The notes under the pieces are model-generated. The model saw nothing but the letters and a program-made list of their open reading frames with translations. It was not told the DNA's origin and ran no database searches. Made by a program: the position numbers and the translations under genes. DNA of 7,618 nucleotides from Bacteroidales bacterium. GTDB lineage: Bacteria; Bacteroidota; Bacteroidia; Bacteroidales; UBA3663. Numbering within the stretch: the stretch's first letter is position 1; every line of letters begins with the position of its first letter. This document shows positions 1-5,518 of the stretch, piece after piece. Location of the stretch: NCBI GenBank assembly GCA_017632695.1, contig JAGBQS010000159.1, forward strand, positions 1 to 7,618, in the 5' to 3' direction.

Positions 1-36
1 GTGCCAGAATGACAATCGCTGAAGTCAAACTGGCAC
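1..36. promoter_or_regulatory. Imperfect inverted repeat at left edge, possible operator or sigma-54-like element
   Basis: Bases 1-13 (GTGCCAGAATGAC) and 24-36 (GTCAAACTGGCAC) form an inverted repeat matching at 11 of 13 positions around a 10-base spacer. Each arm reads GTCAnnCTGGCAC when read outward. The TGGCAC core resembles the -24 half of a sigma-54 promoter. On the + strand the expected -12 TTGC is not intact (TTTAA follows). On the - strand the -12 position would lie beyond the window. There is no T-run after it, so it is not an obvious terminator for yccF. The structure is seen directly; the promoter or operator role is inference, and the neighbouring gene is not visible. Confidence 0.35.
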
Positions 37-41
37 GGAAT

Positions 42-88
42 TTAAACTCGCTTAAACTATGCTGACAATTTATTAAACCCAGTTAAAC
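42..88. repeat. Four TTAAAC direct repeats in helical phase
   Basis: TTAAAC occurs at 42-47, 52-57, 73-78 and 83-88. The start-to-start spacings are 10, 21 and 10 bases, so all copies face the same side of the helix. Read on the - strand this is two copies of GTTTA-N5-GTTTA, the arrangement typical of dimeric OmpR/PhoB-family response regulator sites. It lies in the non-coding 97 bases downstream of yccF. It most likely serves a leftward gene outside the window. The identity of any binding protein is unknown. Confidence 0.45.
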
Positions 89-97
89 ATTGAGGTG

Positions 98-466
98 TTA
101 GCCTAATTCTTTTCCAAAAGGTGAAAGGGCCAGCTTTGCCAGCCTAAAGTGCATCTTTCCGAATGGGATGCCGATGATGGTAATGCAGAATATGAGACCG
201 TAGAAGATGTGAGTGAGCCATATCCAGATGCCGCCTACAAAGAACCACAGCACATTCATGAAGATGCTCAGACAGCCAGGCTGCGATGGCTTCCATTTCA
301 CTTTCGTACCAAACGGCCAGATGGCCAGCATACCCAGTTTCATGCTTTGCAAGCCAAAGGGGATGCCGATGATAGTTAGCATCAGCACCAGTCCGGCGAT
401 GAAATACTCCAAGGCTATGTGCAAGCCTCCGAATATGACCCAGATGATGTTTCCTAACGTCTTCAT
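98..466 (-). CDS. yccF: YccF-domain inner membrane protein
   Basis: This is a 122-residue membrane protein of the YccF (DUF307) family, whose biochemical function is not established. It consists of two copies of the same unit. Residues 6-53 begin NIIWVIFGGL and end TIIGIPFG...WPFG. Residues 71-118 begin NVLWFFVGGI and end TIIGIPFG...SPFG. Each unit holds hydrophobic membrane-spanning stretches followed by the family's IGIPFG signature. The open frame extends upstream into mnmE, but the ATG at 466 is chosen because it starts the first repeat and lies 10 bases after the mnmE stop. It is the last gene of the psd operon and should be co-transcribed with mnmE. It is slightly shorter than the E. 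coli protein (about 148 residues). Family assignment is strong; the role is unknown. Confidence 0.9.
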   Translation of the reverse strand: MKTLGNIIWVIFGGLHIALEYFIAGLVLMLTIIGIPFGLQSMKLGMLAIWPFGTKVKWKPSQPGCLSIFMNVLWFFVGGIWIWLTHIFYGLIFCITIIGIPFGKMHFRLAKLALSPFGKELG

Positions 467-476
467 TGTGCAAAAT

Positions 477-1778
477 CTACTTTCCGACGCAGAAATGCGA
501 AAAGATGTTGTTAAGGGTCTCCTGGCTGGTAATGGAGCGTCCGAGGATGGTGTTGAGCGATTCGATGACGGCATGGAGATCTTCGGCAACGAGGTCGCCG
601 GAGAGGTGGGCATCGAGGCCGCGGATGACGGTCTGAATATCGTGGTGAGCCTGATCGAGCGCTTTCTTGTGTCGGAGGTTGGTGATAAGGATGTTGCCAT
701 CGGCACCCTGCGTCTGCCGTGCGATACTGATAAGCTGTTCCTCGAGTTCTGGCAGACCGATGCCATGAAGGGCCTGGAACTTGGGCGTTTTGTTCTCGAT
801 GCGGATGACGGTCTGATCCGGGCGGGTCTCGAGTTCGGGAAAAGCAACTCCGGGTTCGGTCATCAGCAGAATGATCTGGGCACGCTGGGCTGCATTGCGC
901 GAACGTTCGATGCCGAGAAGTTCAATCTGATCGTCGGTAAAACGGATGCCTGCAGTATCGATGAAGCGGAACAGGAAGCCGCCCAGGGTGATGGTATCTT
1001 CGATGAGGTCGCGGGTAGTGCCCTGAATGTCGCTCACAATGGCGCGATCGTCCTTCAGCAGTGCATTCAGCAGGGTGGATTTGCCCACGTTCGGGGCTCC
1101 GATAATGGCTACCGGGATGCCGTTCTTGATAGCGTTGCCGGCTGCAAAGGAACCGGAAAGACGGCACACCTCATCATCGATGGAATGAGCTATGGAAAGG
1201 AGCTGGCTGCGGTCGGCAAAAAGGACATCCTCCTCGCTGAAGTCGAGCTCGAGTTCCAGCAGCGAGGTGAGTTCGAGCAACTGGTCGCGCAAGCGGTCGA
1301 GCTGGCGGGAAACCGAGCCCTTCATCTGCGACAAAGCGATGCGATGCTGGGCGGCGTTTTGCGAGGCTATGAGGTCGGCAACAGCTTCGGCCTGTGTGAG
1401 GTCCATGCGTCCGTTGGCAAACGCACGACGCGTAAATTCGCCCGGTTCGGCCAACCGGATATCCGGTTCGGCCAGGAGAGTCTGAAGGATCTGCTGCTGG
1501 ATATAGACTGACCCGTGACACGAAATCTCGACCACATCTTCGCCCGTAAAGCTATGCGGAGCCCGGAAGAGCGTGCAGACTACCTCGTCGAGCACCTCGC
1601 CCGCAGCGTCCAGAAAACGGCCGAAGGTAACCGTATGCGTTGTACGGTTATCGAGCTGGTGCTTGGGGTTGAAAGGGGAGAAGTGGCGGCCGACGAGTTG
1701 TACGGACTGCGGTCCGCTTACCCGGATTACAGCTATTCCGCCCATTCCGGGAGGCGTAGATATGGCAGCGATATTCAT
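477..1778 (-). CDS. mnmE: tRNA uridine-5-carboxymethylaminomethyl modification GTPase MnmE, with atypical G4/G5 motifs
   Basis: MnmE (TrmE) acts with MnmG in the cytoplasm to modify the wobble uridine U34 of certain tRNAs, in a reaction needing GTP hydrolysis, a folate C1 donor and FAD. The 433-residue protein has the folate-binding N-domain (about 1-115; PPGMGGIAVIRVSG near the start) and a helical domain (about 116-220 and 365-433). The inserted G domain is at about 222-360. Visible motifs are G1 GAPNVGKS (227-234), G2 GTTRD (253-257), G3 DTAG (274-277), the catalytic glutamate in GIER (E291) and the C-terminal CVGK with Cys430. The G4 position reads NKTP (329-332) instead of NKxD, and the G5 SAK reads QAL. 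The stretches G3-G4 and G4-G5 are also short, so the protein is about 20 residues shorter than usual. The reading frame is intact. The ATG at 1778 lies 12 bases after the DUF4834 stop. Confidence 0.95.
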   Translation of the reverse strand: MNIAAISTPPGMGGIAVIRVSGPQSVQLVGRHFSPFNPKHQLDNRTTHTVTFGRFLDAAGEVLDEVVCTLFRAPHSFTGEDVVEISCHGSVYIQQQILQTLLAEPDIRLAEPGEFTRRAFANGRMDLTQAEAVADLIASQNAAQHRIALSQMKGSVSRQLDRLRDQLLELTSLLELELDFSEEDVLFADRSQLLSIAHSIDDEVCRLSGSFAAGNAIKNGIPVAIIGAPNVGKSTLLNALLKDDRAIVSDIQGTTRDLIEDTITLGGFLFRFIDTAGIRFTDDQIELLGIERSRNAAQRAQIILLMTEPGVAFPELETRPDQTVIRIENKTPKFQALHGIGLPELEEQLISIARQTQGADGNILITNLRHKKALDQAHHDIQTVIRGLDAHLSGDLVAEDLHAVIESLNTILGRSITSQETLNNIFSHFCVGK

Positions 1779-1790
1779 TGTTCCGGTTTG

Positions 1791-2057
1791 TTAATGAAGT
1801 TCCTTAAACGAAGTATATTCACCATCGTCCTTGTTGTACAACTTGGGTTTCTCGGTAGTCTCGACAAAGTAATCGGGGTTGTCGATGTCCGATTCGACGG
1901 GCTTGGGCGCGAACAGGTTGTGGAAGAAATCCCGGACCGAATAGTACACTCCCAGCACAATAGTACCCAAGGTGTTGGCTACCGTGCGGAAAATCGCCAA
2001 AGCAACAACCGGCGCTATAAAGAGCAGGACAACGACGCAGCCTACAAGATAAAGCAT
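1791..2057 (-). CDS. DUF4834-family small membrane protein
   Basis: This is an 88-residue protein of unknown function that resembles the DUF4834 family, found in Bacteroidetes and often next to pssA. Residues 1-30 are strongly hydrophobic and form one likely transmembrane or signal-anchor segment. They are followed by a conserved-looking amphipathic stretch (YYSVRDFFHNLFAPK, about 38-52). The polar tail is acidic and aromatic (DNPDYF, GEYTSF). It starts 6 bases after the pssA stop and ends 12 bases before mnmE, so it belongs to the psd-pssA transcript and may be translationally coupled to pssA. A link to phospholipid synthesis is suggested only by position. The assignment rests on recognised sequence style and context, not a database search. 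Confidence 0.8.
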   Translation of the reverse strand: MLYLVGCVVVLLFIAPVVALAIFRTVANTLGTIVLGVYYSVRDFFHNLFAPKPVESDIDNPDYFVETTEKPKLYNKDDGEYTSFKELH

Positions 2058-2063
2058 GACGGG

Positions 2064-2771
2064 TTATTGTTTCTTGGCCGAAACGGCACTCAGGATGATG
2101 TACAGAAGGATGATATAGGCCGGACTGGCCTTGAAGTATTCGGGACCGGCAATGGCTGTGGCGGCAAAAATGACGGCACAAGCCGCAAGGAACGAATAGC
2201 GCACCTTGTTTTCGGCCCAGCCCATGTGTCCGGACTTGATCTTGAGCGAGAACATCGGAACCTCGCTGATGAGGAGCCACGAGAGCAAAAACATTGCAGC
2301 CAAGTAATACCAGCCGTTAAGCGCCTCGTGAATCAGGCCGATAGCGTTCAGATGGATAAAACCTATCCAGAGGAGCGCATTGGCAGGGGTAGGCAGGCCG
2401 ATGAACGAGAGCGACTGGCGCTCATCGCAGTTGAACTTAGCCAGGCGAAGGGCTGAAAATGCTGCCATCACAAAGGCAAGCAAAGGAAGCCAGCCGTAAG
2501 GCAGGGTATAGGACCCGAGAATCTGGTAGCAGAGTACCGAGGGCGCTACGCCGAAAGTTACCATATCGGCCAGGGAATCGAGTTCCTTGCCGATGGGACC
2601 GGAAATGTTGAGCAGACGGGCGGTCATTCCGTCAAAGAAATCGAATACCGCACCTAATATAATATACAGGCTGGCTGTGCCAACCTCTCCGTTCAGTCCG
2701 AAGAATACCGCCATACAACCGCAAAGGAGGTTGCAGCAGGTAATTATGTTGGGAAGATTGATAAGTTTCAC
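2064..2771 (-). CDS. pssA: CDP-diacylglycerol--serine O-phosphatidyltransferase
   Basis: PssA joins CDP-diacylglycerol and L-serine to give phosphatidylserine and CMP at the inner membrane, the step before Psd in phosphatidylethanolamine synthesis. The 235-residue protein is largely hydrophobic with several membrane segments. It carries the complete CDP-alcohol phosphatidyltransferase signature DG-x2-AR-x8-G-x3-D-x3-D (D47, G48, A51, R52, G61, D65, D69), with a further Asp at 44. The start is a GTG at 2771. No ATG lies between it and the in-frame psd stop, and the next internal ATG would remove the conserved N-terminal LPNIITCCNLLCG segment. The gap to the upstream psd is 24 bases, which fits one transcript. 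Function is assigned with high confidence from the motif and operon context. Confidence 0.95.
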   Translation of the reverse strand: MKLINLPNIITCCNLLCGCMAVFFGLNGEVGTASLYIILGAVFDFFDGMTARLLNISGPIGKELDSLADMVTFGVAPSVLCYQILGSYTLPYGWLPLLAFVMAAFSALRLAKFNCDERQSLSFIGLPTPANALLWIGFIHLNAIGLIHEALNGWYYLAAMFLLSWLLISEVPMFSLKIKSGHMGWAENKVRYSFLAACAVIFAATAIAGPEYFKASPAYIILLYIILSAVSAKKQ

Positions 2772-2795
2772 GTTTGCAAATTTAGGGTTACGGGC

Positions 2796-3461
2796 TTAAA
2801 TCTTGGCGATGGTCGAAATGTTGCCCTTCACTTTATCACCTATCTTGACCGTAATTTCGGTACCTACAGGCAGGAATACATCGATGCGTGAACCGAATTT
2901 GATGAAACCCAGTTCTCCGTTGATTTCCGATCTCTCGCCAGCCTCCAGGTAGGTTACAATACGACGGGCTACGGCTCCGGCTACCTGACGCATCATGATA
3001 ACCGGTCCGGCATCGCTCTTGATGACGATGGTTGAGCGTTCATTCTCGTTGCTCGATTTCGGCAGGTAGGCTTTCTTGAAGCGGCCGTCCTCGTGCGTCA
3101 CCTTCAGGATATCGCCATTAAGCGGACACCATTGGGCATGTACGTTCGTAACGCTCATGAATATCGAGATCTGTATGCGCCTGTCCTTGAAGTAGTCCGG
3201 TTCCGTCACCTCCTCGATGGTCACAATGGTGCCGTCGCTTGGTGCGATGACATCATGCAGCATGTCGCCGCGGAACGTGCGTGGCGGATAGCGGAAAAAG
3301 TTGATAACGATGCCGTAAACCACCAGCAAAGGGACCATGACCACGGCATCCACCCAAACGGGCGCATTTGATATATATAAGATGATAGCGGCTAAGACTA
3401 CAACAGCAGCAAATGTGATGAGTGTAGCTGAGCCCTCTTTGTGCATTTTTTTTGCCTTCAT
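2796..3461 (-). CDS. psd: Phosphatidylserine decarboxylase proenzyme
   Basis: Psd converts phosphatidylserine to phosphatidylethanolamine at the inner membrane. The proenzyme self-cleaves to form a pyruvoyl prosthetic group. With the ATG at 3461 it has 221 residues. A short basic N-terminus is followed by two hydrophobic stretches (about 12-30 and 36-54). Next come the APSDG motif (73-77), the conserved NVHAQW (106-111), and the cleavage site Gly190-Ser191 within FIKFGSR. It is the short Bacteroidetes-type Psd with GS in place of the longer LGST motif. The frame can be extended 10 codons to a TTG at 3491. That codon lies inside the predicted -7 promoter element, upstream of the expected transcript start, so ATG 3461 is preferred. 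It is the first gene of the leftward operon. Confidence 0.95.
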   Translation of the reverse strand: MKAKKMHKEGSATLITFAAVVVLAAIILYISNAPVWVDAVVMVPLLVVYGIVINFFRYPPRTFRGDMLHDVIAPSDGTIVTIEEVTEPDYFKDRRIQISIFMSVTNVHAQWCPLNGDILKVTHEDGRFKKAYLPKSSNENERSTIVIKSDAGPVIMMRQVAGAVARRIVTYLEAGERSEINGELGFIKFGSRIDVFLPVGTEITVKIGDKVKGNISTIAKI

Positions 3462-3488
3462 TGCAGATAAAAGCTCATTATTATTGCG

Positions 3489-3520
3489 CAAATGTAAAAA
3501 AAAATCTCGTATTGGCCAAA
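3489..3520 (-). promoter_or_regulatory. Bacteroidetes-type promoter for the psd operon
   Basis: On the - strand TTTG (3520-3517) is followed after exactly 20 bases by TACATTTG (3496-3489). This matches the Bacteroidetes primary sigma-factor pattern TTTG-N19-21-TAnnTTTG. The transcript should start near 3484, giving a leader of roughly 20-25 bases before the psd ATG at 3461. I saw no well-placed promoter match at the internal junctions of the five-gene operon, so this is probably its main promoter. Confidence 0.75.
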
Positions 3521-3546
3521 TATTTTCAAAAAAATGTGTAACTTTG
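3512..3546 (+). promoter_or_regulatory. Bacteroidetes-type promoter for the pseudouridine synthase gene
   Basis: TAACTTTG at 3539-3546 matches the -7 consensus TAnnTTTG. The best upstream element is TTGG at 3512-3515, leaving a 23-base spacer, slightly longer than the usual 19-21, so the -33 part is weaker. Transcription should begin near 3551, with a leader of about 40 bases to the ATG at 3592. The -33 region overlaps the -33 element of the divergent psd promoter (3517-3520). Confidence 0.65.
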
Positions 3547-3564
3547 CGCCGAAAAACCCCGATA

Positions 3565-3576
3565 TTGATTAATCAA
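3565..3576. promoter_or_regulatory. 12-base AT-rich palindrome in the pseudouridine synthase leader
   Basis: TTGATTAATCAA is a perfect palindrome located about 14-25 bases downstream of the predicted transcription start. It could be a repressor site. A short AT-rich palindrome can also arise by chance in a leader of this composition, so the role is uncertain. Confidence 0.25.
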
Positions 3577-3591
3577 ACTATTAAAACAACG

Positions 3592-4491
3592 ATGAAAACG
3601 TCCAATCGCAGGCGACCGGCAAACAAGCCTGACCATATAGAAGTATTCCGCCCGTCGGAACAGACCACCCTGCTTCCTTTCCTGATGCAGGTGCTGGCAC
3701 CCCGTTCGCGCACAGACATCAAATCCGTACTTGCTCATAGCCACGTAAAAGTGAACGGGCAGCCTACTACGCAGTTCGATCAGGAACTCAATGCCGGCGA
3801 CGAGGTGGTAATCAATTTTACGCATCCGTTCCTGACTCTCAGCAGCCGGATGGTCCGTCTGATGTACGAGGATGACGATCTGGTGGTTATCGAGAAGCAG
3901 TCCGGTCTGCTAACCGTTCCTGCCGGCAATAATAAAGAAAAGACCGCTCAGAAGATTGTGGACGATTATCTGTACGCCTCCGATGGTCATAGCCACGCCT
4001 TCGTGTGCCATCGGCTGGATCAGTACACTTCGGGCATCCTAATTTTTGCCAAGAACAGTTATGTGCAGCAGCTGTTCCGCGACTCGTGGACAAGCTACGT
4101 CGTGGAACGCCGTTATGTTGCTGTGTGCGAAGGTGTTCCGGCAGAAAGTAAGGGTGAGGTCAAGAGCTATCTGGCCGAAAACTCGGCCATGAAGGTTTAT
4201 AGTACGCAGGATCCCGAAAAGGGGAAGCTTTCGGTTACTCGCTATGAAGTTTTGTCGGATAACGGAGGATACAGCCTGGTGGACATCCAGTTGCTGACGG
4301 GACGTAAGAACCAGATTCGCGTGCACATGAGCGACCTTGGCTGTCCCATAGCCGGCGACCGTAAATACGGAGCCAAGACCAATCCTTGCGGACGTCTGAT
4401 GCTTCATAATTACGTGCTTCAGTTCTTCCATCCCATCACTCGCGAGAACCTTCGCTTTGAGTTGCCGATCCCGAAAATGTTCAAGGTCTGA
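3592..4491 (+). CDS. RluA-family 23S rRNA/tRNA pseudouridine synthase
   Basis: The enzyme isomerises specific uridines in rRNA or tRNA to pseudouridine in the cytoplasm; which uridine cannot be told from sequence. The 299-residue protein has a basic N-terminus and an S4-like RNA-binding domain (about 24-75, including SHVKVNGQ). The catalytic domain starts near 88 with YEDDDLVVIEK. Catalytic motif HRLDQYTSG (140-148) has the nucleophile Asp143, and GRKNQIRVH (237-245) is the RluA-family motif, here with Asn where many members have His. GDRKYG (255-260) follows. The frame is open upstream into psd on the other strand. The ATG at 3592 is preferred because it follows a TAnnTTTG promoter and an A-rich leader (AAAACAACG) and gives the normal family length. 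It is divergent from psd. Confidence 0.93.
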   Translation: MKTSNRRRPANKPDHIEVFRPSEQTTLLPFLMQVLAPRSRTDIKSVLAHSHVKVNGQPTTQFDQELNAGDEVVINFTHPFLTLSSRMVRLMYEDDDLVVIEKQSGLLTVPAGNNKEKTAQKIVDDYLYASDGHSHAFVCHRLDQYTSGILIFAKNSYVQQLFRDSWTSYVVERRYVAVCEGVPAESKGEVKSYLAENSAMKVYSTQDPEKGKLSVTRYEVLSDNGGYSLVDIQLLTGRKNQIRVHMSDLGCPIAGDRKYGAKTNPCGRLMLHNYVLQFFHPITRENLRFELPIPKMFKV

Positions 4492-4542
4492 GAGCGGGAT
4501 CATGAGGTCCGGGAAAAGAGTTTTCGGAAAACAGAAACAAAA

Positions 4543-4570
4543 AGAGCCGGGGGACTAATCCTCCGGCTCT
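4543..4570. terminator. Hairpin terminator between convergent genes
   Basis: An 11-base-pair stem (4543-4553 with 4560-4570, one G-T pair) closes on a 6-base loop, ACTAAT. On the - strand it is followed by a U-rich tract (TTTTTGTTTCTGTTTT), so it fits best as the terminator of the leftward secreted-protein gene, at the end of a 3' region of about 210 bases. On the + strand the trailing sequence is only mildly T-rich. It lies 51 bases after the pseudouridine synthase stop and may work in both directions. Confidence 0.75.
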
Positions 4571-4621
4571 CGCTTTCTCTGGAATGAATATAGTGAATCC
4601 CTATTTCAAGAACATTTTTTA

Positions 4622-4660
4622 TATTCCGGTTCTCAGGTTGTCAATCCGATTCCCGGAATA
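4622..4660. repeat. Inverted repeat TATTCCGG / CCGGAATA
   Basis: TATTCCGG (4622-4629) is exactly inverted at 4653-4660 with a 23-base loop. On the + strand it is followed by CATACCTTTTTCG, giving a weak terminator-like look. It lies in the non-coding stretch 4492-4779, where I see no open frame of coding character. The function is unknown. Confidence 0.4.
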
Positions 4661-4750
4661 CATACCTTTTTCGAAAAAAAGCGAAATCCCTATTATGATA
4701 ATTCTCGAAACACATAAACTTATATAATTATCTATCAATTTATTGCGTTG

Positions 4751-4770
4751 CCGTTCCGTTTCTGGAACGG
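4751..4770 (-). other. Hairpin just downstream of the secreted-protein gene
   Basis: CCGTTCC (4751-4757) pairs with GGAACGG (4764-4770) around a 6-base loop, 9 bases after the stop codon of the leftward gene. No U-run follows on the - strand, so it is not a classical intrinsic terminator. It could protect the mRNA 3' end or act with the hairpin at 4543-4570. Confidence 0.4.
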
Positions 4771-4779
4771 GATTGTCCT

Positions 4780-5277
4780 TTAGAAGTCGTCGCCAAAGCC
4801 TCCGTTACCGCCAAAGCCGCCACCCTGACGCTGACCGCCGCCCTGCTGGCCGCGATTGTTCTGCATAGGACGCATCATGAACTGACGGGCACTGTTACGG
4901 TCAACCTGTTTCTCGAGATAGAGGATGTATGTCTCATCACCCAGCAACTCACGTAATTCCTTGCGATACTTTGCGTTAAAGGCTTCCCGTTTTTCCTGCA
5001 TGGCCTTGCGCTCTGCGTCCGACATACGCTGTCCCTTTTGTGGACGCGACTCTTTCATCATGGCTTCCTGTTCAGCCTTTTTGCTTTCCTGTAATTTGTA
5101 AACCTTTTCAAGCACTTGGGCATCGAGGTTCATGTGGTTAATCACTGCAGTATCTACTACGGCATCCATCTGGCGCATCTGGCGCATCTGGCGCTGTCCG
5201 TTGTTCTGGTTACCCTGGGCCATGAGGGCCACACTCATCATCAGGCAAAGACCTGTAAGAAACAAACTTTTCTTCAT
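4780..5277 (-). CDS. Small secreted Met/Gln/Gly-rich protein, CpxP/Spy- or DUF4890-like
   Basis: The 165-residue protein has a signal peptide (KK, then hydrophobic 5-19, likely cleaved after Ala20 in LMA-QG), so it should be periplasmic or exported. After a Gln/Asn/Met-rich segment with three RQM repeats (29-37), residues 50-125 look helical and highly charged (NLDAQVLEKVYKLQ..., KYRKELRELLGDETYILYLEK). This pattern resembles the paired helices of CpxP/Spy-like LTxxQ proteins and Bacteroidetes DUF4890 proteins. The tail (138-165) is Gln/Gly-rich and ends FGDDF. It is transcribed alone, with bS16 diverging 241 bases away. I found no clean TAnnTTTG promoter upstream of its ATG (5277). The family assignment is tentative; the coding status and export are well supported. 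Confidence 0.8.
   Translation of the reverse strand: MKKSLFLTGLCLMMSVALMAQGNQNNGQRQMRQMRQMDAVVDTAVINHMNLDAQVLEKVYKLQESKKAEQEAMMKESRPQKGQRMSDAERKAMQEKREAFNAKYRKELRELLGDETYILYLEKQVDRNSARQFMMRPMQNNRGQQGGGQRQGGGFGGNGGFGDDF
5167..5193. repeat. Three tandem copies of a 9-base repeat inside a coding region
   Basis: CATCTGGCG is repeated three times without interruption, encoding (Arg-Gln-Met)x3 at residues 29-37 of the secreted protein on the - strand. Being a multiple of three, copy number can change by slippage without shifting the frame. Confidence 0.85.
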
Positions 5278-5409
5278 TGCTGTAAAAATGTTAAACGTTT
5301 ATATTGATGTTGTAATTGGTTTCGTTTGCCATTATGACGTGACAAAATCAGAAAGGTTTAAGCGGAAATCAAAAAAAAATATCCAAAAATGCGATTTTCT
5401 TGAAAAATA

Positions 5410-5441
5410 TTTGCCGGTTTCGGAGAAAAACACTAACTTTG
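5410..5441 (+). promoter_or_regulatory. Bacteroidetes-type promoter for rpsP
   Basis: TTTG (5410-5413), a 20-base spacer and TAACTTTG (5434-5441) match the Bacteroidetes promoter pattern in sequence and spacing, as expected for a highly expressed ribosomal protein gene. The start of transcription should lie near 5446, leaving a leader of about 70 bases. Confidence 0.85.
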
Positions 5442-5463
5442 CGCTCGCAATTCGTTGAAAATT

Positions 5464-5489
5464 CAGGAATTGTCCTGCTTGGAGAAGCA
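5464..5489 (+). promoter_or_regulatory. Two mutually exclusive hairpins in the rpsP leader
   Basis: CAGGA (5464-5468) pairs with TCCTG (5473-5477) over loop ATTG. TGCTT (5476-5480) pairs with AAGCA (5485-5489) over loop GGAG. The two five-base-pair stems share bases 5476-5477, so they cannot form fully at the same time. They lie in the leader between the predicted start of transcription and the ATG at 5519. This could be an autoregulatory leader for bS16, but the stems are short and the role is inferred. Confidence 0.3.
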
Positions 5490-5518
5490 AGTATTAACCC
5501 CTAAAATCAATTTGCGAA

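Noticed and set aside
467..847. N-terminal extension of yccF into mnmE
   Set aside because: The extra 127 residues are Ser/Arg/Pro-rich shadow sequence of mnmE. The YccF domain begins at the ATG at 466.
213..1511. Very long open frame (432 codons) on the + strand, antisense to mnmE
   Set aside because: It is fully explained as a shadow of the GC-rich mnmE and yccF coding strands. Its product has no recognisable domain, while mnmE has complete family motifs.
1515..2456. Second long + strand frame antisense to mnmE, DUF4834 and pssA
   Set aside because: The product is a compositionally odd, charged sequence with no motif, and it crosses three well-supported genes on the other strand.
2777..2784. 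TAAATTTG on the - strand upstream of pssA, resembling a -7 promoter element
   Set aside because: There is no TTTG about 20 bases upstream, and a transcript from it would begin essentially at the pssA GTG. It is probably chance within an AT-rich gap.
3337..3591. 85-codon N-terminal extension of the pseudouridine synthase frame
   Set aside because: It overlaps psd on the other strand and both promoters, and it would lie upstream of the predicted transcription start. Family length and the leader favour the ATG at 3592.
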